From positions 189,435,391 to 189,499,390 of the forward strand of contig NC_081406.1 of NCBI RefSeq assembly GCF_030272615.1: a stretch of DNA of 64,000 nt, given 5' to 3'. Positions 58,367 to 64,000 of the stretch are shown here, piece by piece; position 1 is the first letter of the stretch, and each line of letters starts with the position of its first letter. The stretch is from Cryptomeria japonica (taxonomy: Eukaryota; Streptophyta; Pinopsida; Cupressales; Cupressaceae). The notes below the pieces were generated by a model. The model had not been told where the DNA came from. It saw only the letters and a list, made by a program, of their open reading frames with translations, and made no database searches. Both the position numbers and the translations under genes were made by a program.

Positions 58367-59713
58367 AGCTCCCCCTTTGGCATTGATTGAAACACTAGAT
58401 GTGAAAAACATCCAAGTACCAATAAATGCCAAACAAATCTCCCACACAAGAATATAGCAATGAAGTTCTAATCCATACTCTCCCTATAGATGATATCTCA
58501 ATTAATTTCTGCAAATTTCTCCCCCTAATGTATATAATCCTTAAGTTTTTCAAATGAATATCTCTCCCCCTTTGACATCAATGTCAAGAATCTGATATAA
58601 ATATCAAAGCAAAATCATAAACCACTAAATGACAAGGCTAACTACTCCCCTTGAGTAGTAGCATCACCACATAAATCCAGAATGAATAATAGCTTTGATA
58701 ATGCATACAAGATTGATGCCAAATAGCATCAATCAATTTTCTACTGGAGGGGCAAAAACCCCTAATTTGTCTCTAAGGTACTCAAATGATTCTTTAGGAA
58801 AAGGTTTAGTGAAGATGTCTTCAATCTTCTCTTTAGTATTCACATTAAACAATCTTTCACTTTCTTCCGCCTTCTCCTTCAAAAAAGTTATACTTGATAG
58901 ATATGTGCTTTGTCTTAGAGTGAAATACTAGATTCTTTGATATGTCTATATCAACAGAGTTATCATAATGAATAACTATCAGTCCATTGCAATGCACTCT
59001 TATGTCCTCCAACATTTGCTTCATCCATAGAACTTGTGTACAGTTAGTAGCAGCAACAACATACTCAACTTCAGCAGTAGATACGGAAGTACATGATTGT
59101 TTCTTGTTGATTCATGAAACAAGTTTCTTTCCAAGAAAGAAAGCTCCACCAGAAGTACTCTTCCGGTCATCAACATCACCTACCCAATCTGCATTTGTAT
59201 ATGCACATAAAGTAAATTCATCATCTTTAGGATACCACATACCATATTCAGATGTTCCTTGTAAGTATCTAAAAATCCTTTTCACCGCACTCTCATGATT
59301 TTCTCTAGGATCACTTTGATATCTTGATTAAGTGCAAACTGTATTCATTATATCTGATCTAGTCTGACTCAAATATAGTAGACCTCCAATCATAGACTTG
59401 TATCTTGTAGGATTTACCAGTGTTGTTTCATCTTTCTTTGACAATTTATCACTTGCAACCATAGGAATACTAACCGGTTTAGAATTTTCAAGACCAAATT
59501 TCTTCAACAACTCCCTAGCATACTTAGTTTGATAGATGAAAATACCTTTATCAGTTTGAGCAATCTACAAACCTAAGAAAATTTCCATTTCCCATATCAT
59601 AGACATTTCAAATTCATTCTCCATATTTTTAGAAAATTCCATGCACAACTTATCTTCACCTCCAAAAATGATGTCATCAACAAAGACCTCAATAATCAGT
59701 ATATCATCGTAGA
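58367..59713 (-). pseudogene. pol: Copia D: polypurine tract, 3' UTR, RNase H and part of RT
   Basis: Purine-rich 3' untranslated blocks (CTCCCC on plus) occupy 58367-58740. Minus-strand coding from about 59713 to 58750 gives RT EVFVDDIIFGGEDKLC (about 59660-59705), then KKFGLENSKPVSIPMVASDK and RYKSMIGGLLYLSQTRSD (59328-59510), then RNase H with STSGGAFFLGKKL and TAEVEYVVAATNCTQ on the minus strand opposite 58987-59298. Stops and frameshifts are frequent. The sequence ends abruptly inside RT at 59713. Close relative of Copia J (same KKFGLENSKPV motif). Confidence 0.75.
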
Positions 59714-59928
59714 TCTGGTGAAAACTGATTCACCCCCTCTCTCAGTTTTCCTTCATCATTGTTGCCAACAACCAACACCCTCTTAACTGTAACTGTAGCA
59801 TCGCAAAATTTCAGCGAGTTAATTTACACTTCATGTTTGTGCTCCCACTTTAGCGCATCTCCCTCTCATCTCCTATCCAATTTCGTTCAGTGTCTTAATG
59901 ATGATATGATTAATCAATAAGGATCCAG
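59714..59928. other. Junction sequence with a short plus-oriented Copia LTR end
   Basis: Contains AACTGATTCACCCCCTCTCTCAG at about 59722-59745, the end of a Copia LTR in the opposite orientation to D and E. The rest is unassigned. It separates the broken RT of D from the LTR of E. No coding frame. Confidence 0.5.
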
Positions 59929-61273
59929 ACAACTACTAAGAGGGGGGTGAATCAGTAGAAAGAAAATTGACTTATCTTTCTTCAAACTCAAAAACAATCT
60001 CAGGACTAACTGGTTCAAACACTGAACTACAAACTGCAATAGCACTGTCAATTTAACCAGTTTACTGGCATAACAATGTAACTGCTCTGAAACTCTCAAA
60101 CCATTTAACCAAAACATCAAAATACTTTATTAATAATAGTAAAAAACACATTTCAGATTACAGTCAGTCATCTTAATATATCTAAGTGGATTTAACAGTT
60201 AAGCAAATTAACCATATCAAAACATAACCAAAAAAACCATTCAGCACTTGACACAACGATTTTTGATGTGGAAACCCAAATGGGAAAAACCATGGTGGGG
60301 ATGAATACCCACAAGTATTCTCAATTCTTCTAAAGTTCACCCTGTTAGGAGCCAAGCCTATTAAAGCTTTACAAAATGTCATGTTAGGAACAAATCCTGT
60401 TAGTGACCACTCGGTTAAGGGATTGACTATAATGCCCTGTTACAAGTAACATTGATAGAGGATTTGAAATCCAAGCTAATGGATCACCTGGTTAGAGGAT
60501 ATAGATAGCACTAAGCCTGTTAAAGCTTACCTGGTTAAGGGATTTAACTGTTGTAATTGTTAGAGAACAATAGGGGTTTGTTGATCTCGTAAATAGCACT
60601 ACTCTGCTTGATCAGATCCTTTTCATGCTCCTATCTACCTTCACACATACTGCACCTATCTGCCTTCACACATACTACACATACTCCTTCTGGTTTGACA
60701 ATCTATCACAATGACACTTAACCAAAATTGCCAACACTACAACAAAACAACTCATTGACCTTATAAGAAAAACAATAGGTTGATAACACATCACAAACCT
60801 AAGATCTCATAGATATTACAAACAAATTGGTTCAAGTATGACCATTAGATTACATAAAAATCATCAACACATTATTCAAGACAACCTCGATCACTCCTTG
60901 ATCACCGCTCATCAATTCATGTAACTCATCACAGGGTTTCCTCTTCATGCAATGTAATCACTCATTCCCAAGATAAAACTATTATCTGAATGCACCAAAA
61001 ACCACTTGAAGCTCATTACATACAACATGCATATGTGGCATAAACATTATCAATCATCATTTGATCATAGATCAATACAACCAATTCACTAAGGTCCATC
61101 AGTTAGGCTTTGGTATATCAACAGGTAGGTTTACCGATTAATCTCATTGCTTCTAGAGTAGTATTGGTTTCCTTCACTTGTTCAACTACCAGTTGCAAAA
61201 CAACAACATAACAACATCATTATCATTACCGGTTACAATTGACATCAATGCAATCTTCAATCAAATGCCAACA
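59929..61273 (-). repeat. Copia E 3' LTR
   Basis: Left edge ACAACTACTAAGAGGGGGG, right edge AATCAAATGCCAACA. Hairpin block AAAAACCATGGTGGG...CCCAC at 60295-60312. Very like the F LTR in its TTAAAGG/GGTTAAGGGATT words. Left edge approximate, right edge exact. Confidence 0.85.
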
Positions 61274-61700
61274 ATCTCCCCCTTTGGCATTGATGGCAAT
61301 ACAAATATCAATACCCTTGATTGTGATGATTGAGAGTAATGCACATACATAGGTATAGGAATCCTGGTTTACATTTTACCATGTACTCTCCTCCAACTAA
61401 GTCACCATGTCTTTAGCTGGTAACTATCTACAGTTCTTCTCTCTATCAATCATACAAAACTTCTCCCCCATAATCATAAAATTCTTCTCCCCCTTTTGAG
61501 AACAATACCAAAGTGAAAGTAAAACATGTAGTGTCATACTTCACTATTCTCCAACAACGATCTGGAGTGTGTTGCTCCCCCCGTGGAGTAGCTCCACTCT
61601 ACATCAATCCTGCTTCAAGATTCTTCAATTTTCTCTGGGATTGATGTCATACACATCTGCTCAATTAACCTCATGTAGGGGCATGAACCCTAGCTGACTT
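61274..61700 (-). promoter_or_regulatory. Copia E polypurine tract and 3' untranslated region
   Basis: The minus strand reads CAATGCCAAAGGGGGAGAT next to the LTR (61274-61292). Additional CTCCCC words near 61464, 61488 and 61577. No coding frame. Confidence 0.75.
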
Positions 61701-64000
61701 CTAAGATACTCAAAAGTAGTCTTATGCAGAGGTTTAGTAAAGATATCCGCTAGCTACTCCTTAGTAGATACATGCTCCAATAACACATCTTTACTCTTCA
61801 CTTTCTCCCTCAAGAAATGATATTTCAGCTTAGTATGCTTGGTTCTAGCATGCAACATCGGGTTCTTTGAAATATTTATTGCACTGGTGTTATCACATAA
61901 AATCTTTATCAGTTCTATGATCTTTAACTTAATCCTTCCAGAATGTGTTTCATCCAGATTGCCTGGGTACAATTCATATATGCTGTAACATATTTAGCTT
62001 CAGTAGTGGATTGTGATATATAACTCTGCTTCTTGCTTCTCCAAGATACAAGTCTTCCAACAAGAAAGAATGCACCACCGGTTGTGCTCTTTCTGTCATC
62101 AACATTCCCTACCCAGTCTGCATCTGTATAAACCTTCAAATCAAAGTTACCAGCATATGGATACCAGAATCCATAATCAATAGTACCTTTCAAATATCTG
62201 AGTATCCTTTTAGTTGCAATCATGTGTGTCTCCTTTGAGTTCTTCTGAAATTTGGTAACTAATCCAACTGCATGAGCAATATCTGGTCTATTGTGAACAA
62301 CATAATGTAGTTTCCCTATCATTGACCTATACTCCTTCTCATCAATGGGTGCAACATCATCCTCCATAGTCAGTTTACAACCTGTAACCATTGGTGTCCC
62401 AACTAGTTTACAGTCTCCCATTCCAAATGTCTTCAATACCTCTTTCACATATTTGGACTGTGTGATAAAGATACCACTCTTCATCTATTGAATTTGCAAA
62501 CCTATGAAGAATTTTATCTCTCCTGCAAGAGACATCTCAAAATTACTTTTCATCTCATTTGAAAAGTCATAACTCATGTCATCATTTCCTCCAAAAATGA
62601 TATCATCCACAAACACTTCACTAACTAATATCTTATCTCCTTTAGTCTTGAGATATACATTGTTGTCGTCACTGGTTATCTGGAAACCTATCTTCATCAG
62701 GTGTGAATTTAGTCTTTCATACCATTCTCTTGGTGCTTGCTTCAAACCATATAGTTCCTTGTGTAGTTTGCACACCATATCCTTTGCATCAGTCAAAGCA
62801 TAACCATTTGGTTGTTCAATATATACTTCCTCTTCTAGTATCGATTTAGAAATGTTGACTTCACATTCATCTGATATACTTTGAATCCCCTATATGCTTC
62901 AAATTCAAGTAGAGTCTTAACACCTTCCAATTTAGCGACTGGTGCAAATGTCTCGCCATAGTCTTCTCCTTCTTCCTGTGCATAACCTTTGCATACCAAT
63001 CTTGCTTTGTTTCTAACTACTATTCCATCCTCATTTAGTTTATTCTTGAATACCCATTTAGTACCTATCACATTTTTATTCACCAGTTTGCGTACTAGGG
63101 TCCATGTGTTGTTCTTCTCAATCTAGTCAAGATCCTCTTCCATAGCCTTGATCTAGTGATCATCTCCAAAGGCTTCCTTAACGGTTCTACGCTCAATAGT
63201 GGAGACCATGAAATAATTCTCTCTAATTCTTCTTCTAGTTAACACACCAACATCTTTATCTCCAATAATCTATTATGATTATGATTGAGTCTCACATACC
63301 TTGGAATGACATGATCATTATCTTCAGGTTCTTCTTCCTCACTATCAATGATTCTCTTTGTCTAGTTGTTGTAACATTTGTAGGCTTTTCTCTTGGTGAA
63401 GTAACCAAGAAATATGCCTTCATCACTCTTAGGATCAAACTTACCCACATAGTCACCTCTCTTGATAAAACATTTACTGCCAAAAATCTTAAAATAACTA
63501 ACATTAGGTGATCTACCATACCAGTATTCATAAGGAGTTTTATCCTCACCTCTCTTTACTAATATTTAGTTCATAGTGTAGACAGTTGTGTTGACAACTT
63601 CTCTCCAGAAAGTTTTCGCTACACCTCCTTGTATTAGCATCATTATGTTAGCTTCAGAAACTGACCCGTTGTTCCTCTCTGCAATACCATTCTGTTGTGG
63701 TGTTCAAGGTGTAGAAAGTTGCCTCTTAATTCCTTTGTCTTCACAGTATCTGGTGAATTCCTCTGAAGTAAATTCACCTCCTTGATCAGTTATCAGACAC
63801 TTTATCTTCTTACCACTTTCCGTTTTAGCTAAGGCCATTAATGCCTTAAACTTACAAAAGGATTTTGTTTTGTCCTTCAAGAATGTGACCCACATCATTC
63901 TTGAGAAATCATTAGTGAAGATCATAAAATATGTATCACCTTGAATACTTTTAGTCATTATTGGTCCACAGAGGTCTGTATGAATCAAATCTAACAAATA
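61701..64000 (-). pseudogene. pol: Copia E pol, incomplete at the window edge
   Basis: Minus strand. Integrase 64000-63704: LDLIHTDLCGPI, NDFSRMMWVTFLKDKTKSF, ITDQGGEFTSEEF. Integrase end near 63549-63292. RT: GTKWVFKNKLNEDGIVVRNK and ARLVCKGYAQEEGEDYGE at 63083-62835; LYGLKQAPREWYERL and EVFVDDIIFGGNDD (62485-62796). RNase H: TQSKYVKEVLKTFGMGD, VKRILRYLKGTIDYGFWYP-like words and TDADWVGNVDDRKSTTGGAFF (61924-62484), ending at 61754-61972 (ILCDNTSAINISKN). At least four frame changes and a stop at 62485. gag, protease and the 5' LTR lie beyond 64000. Close relative of F. Confidence 0.85.

Larger units (their letters stand above)
61274..64000 (-). mobile_element. Copia E internal region (partial element)
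   Basis: Together with the LTR at 59929-61273 this is the 3' part of a minus-strand Ty1/copia element truncated by the window end. Domain order is integrase, RT, RNase H, polypurine tract, 3' LTR, as in F. Confidence 0.85.

Overview
This is nuclear plant DNA made almost entirely of transposable elements. I find no intact host gene, no tRNA or rRNA gene and no prokaryotic feature. The mix of Ty1/copia, Ty3/gypsy with Tat-type features, L1-type LINEs, non-autonomous LTR elements and a MITE, in nested insertions, is typical of a large plant genome. I would guess a gymnosperm, but nothing in the window proves that.

Layout. 1-1040: AT-rich unassigned repeat. 1041-3030: LINE fragment, cut by a Copia LTR (3031-3850) and a Copia stub. 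4264-20265: an inverted repeat built from a non-autonomous LTR family ('B'). A complete Gypsy element on the minus strand (4622-17437, TSD ATTAT) lies inside its left arm. The right arm leads into the B element (to 24731), whose own ORF is split by a solo Copia LTR (about 21799-22837). 24732-29800: decayed plus-strand Copia ('J') with a 946-bp MITE (TSD GTAAG). 29801-57451: minus-strand Copia ('C') split by an 8-kb LINE ('K', about 30726-38721) and by a 16.6-kb non-autonomous LTR element ('G', 40458-57075, TSD AGTGT). G is itself split by another Copia ('F', 44784-52096, TSD CAAAC). 57452-59713: Copia fragment 'D'. 59929-64000: Copia 'E', running off the window.

Most noteworthy. (1) The Gypsy element carries, antisense to its pol gene, a three-exon plant-mobile-domain (PMD) gene with introns intact; its four nonsense codons all fit C-to-T change at CG or CHG sites. 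(2) LINE K has a third ORF downstream of RNase H, with an uncharacterised globular N-terminus, an acidic/basic middle and a helical C-terminus. (3) Seven LTRs of the different Copia copies share a two-hairpin motif with compensatory base changes. (4) G and the Gypsy element share a primer-binding site with identical spacing, which suggests a shared replication partnership. (5) Tail-to-tail B LTRs form a large palindrome with a 3-bp microhomology junction.

All coding regions carry stops or frameshifts, so the window is a record of nested insertions rather than a working gene set. Element boundaries confirmed by target-site duplications are exact; other boundaries are approximate.
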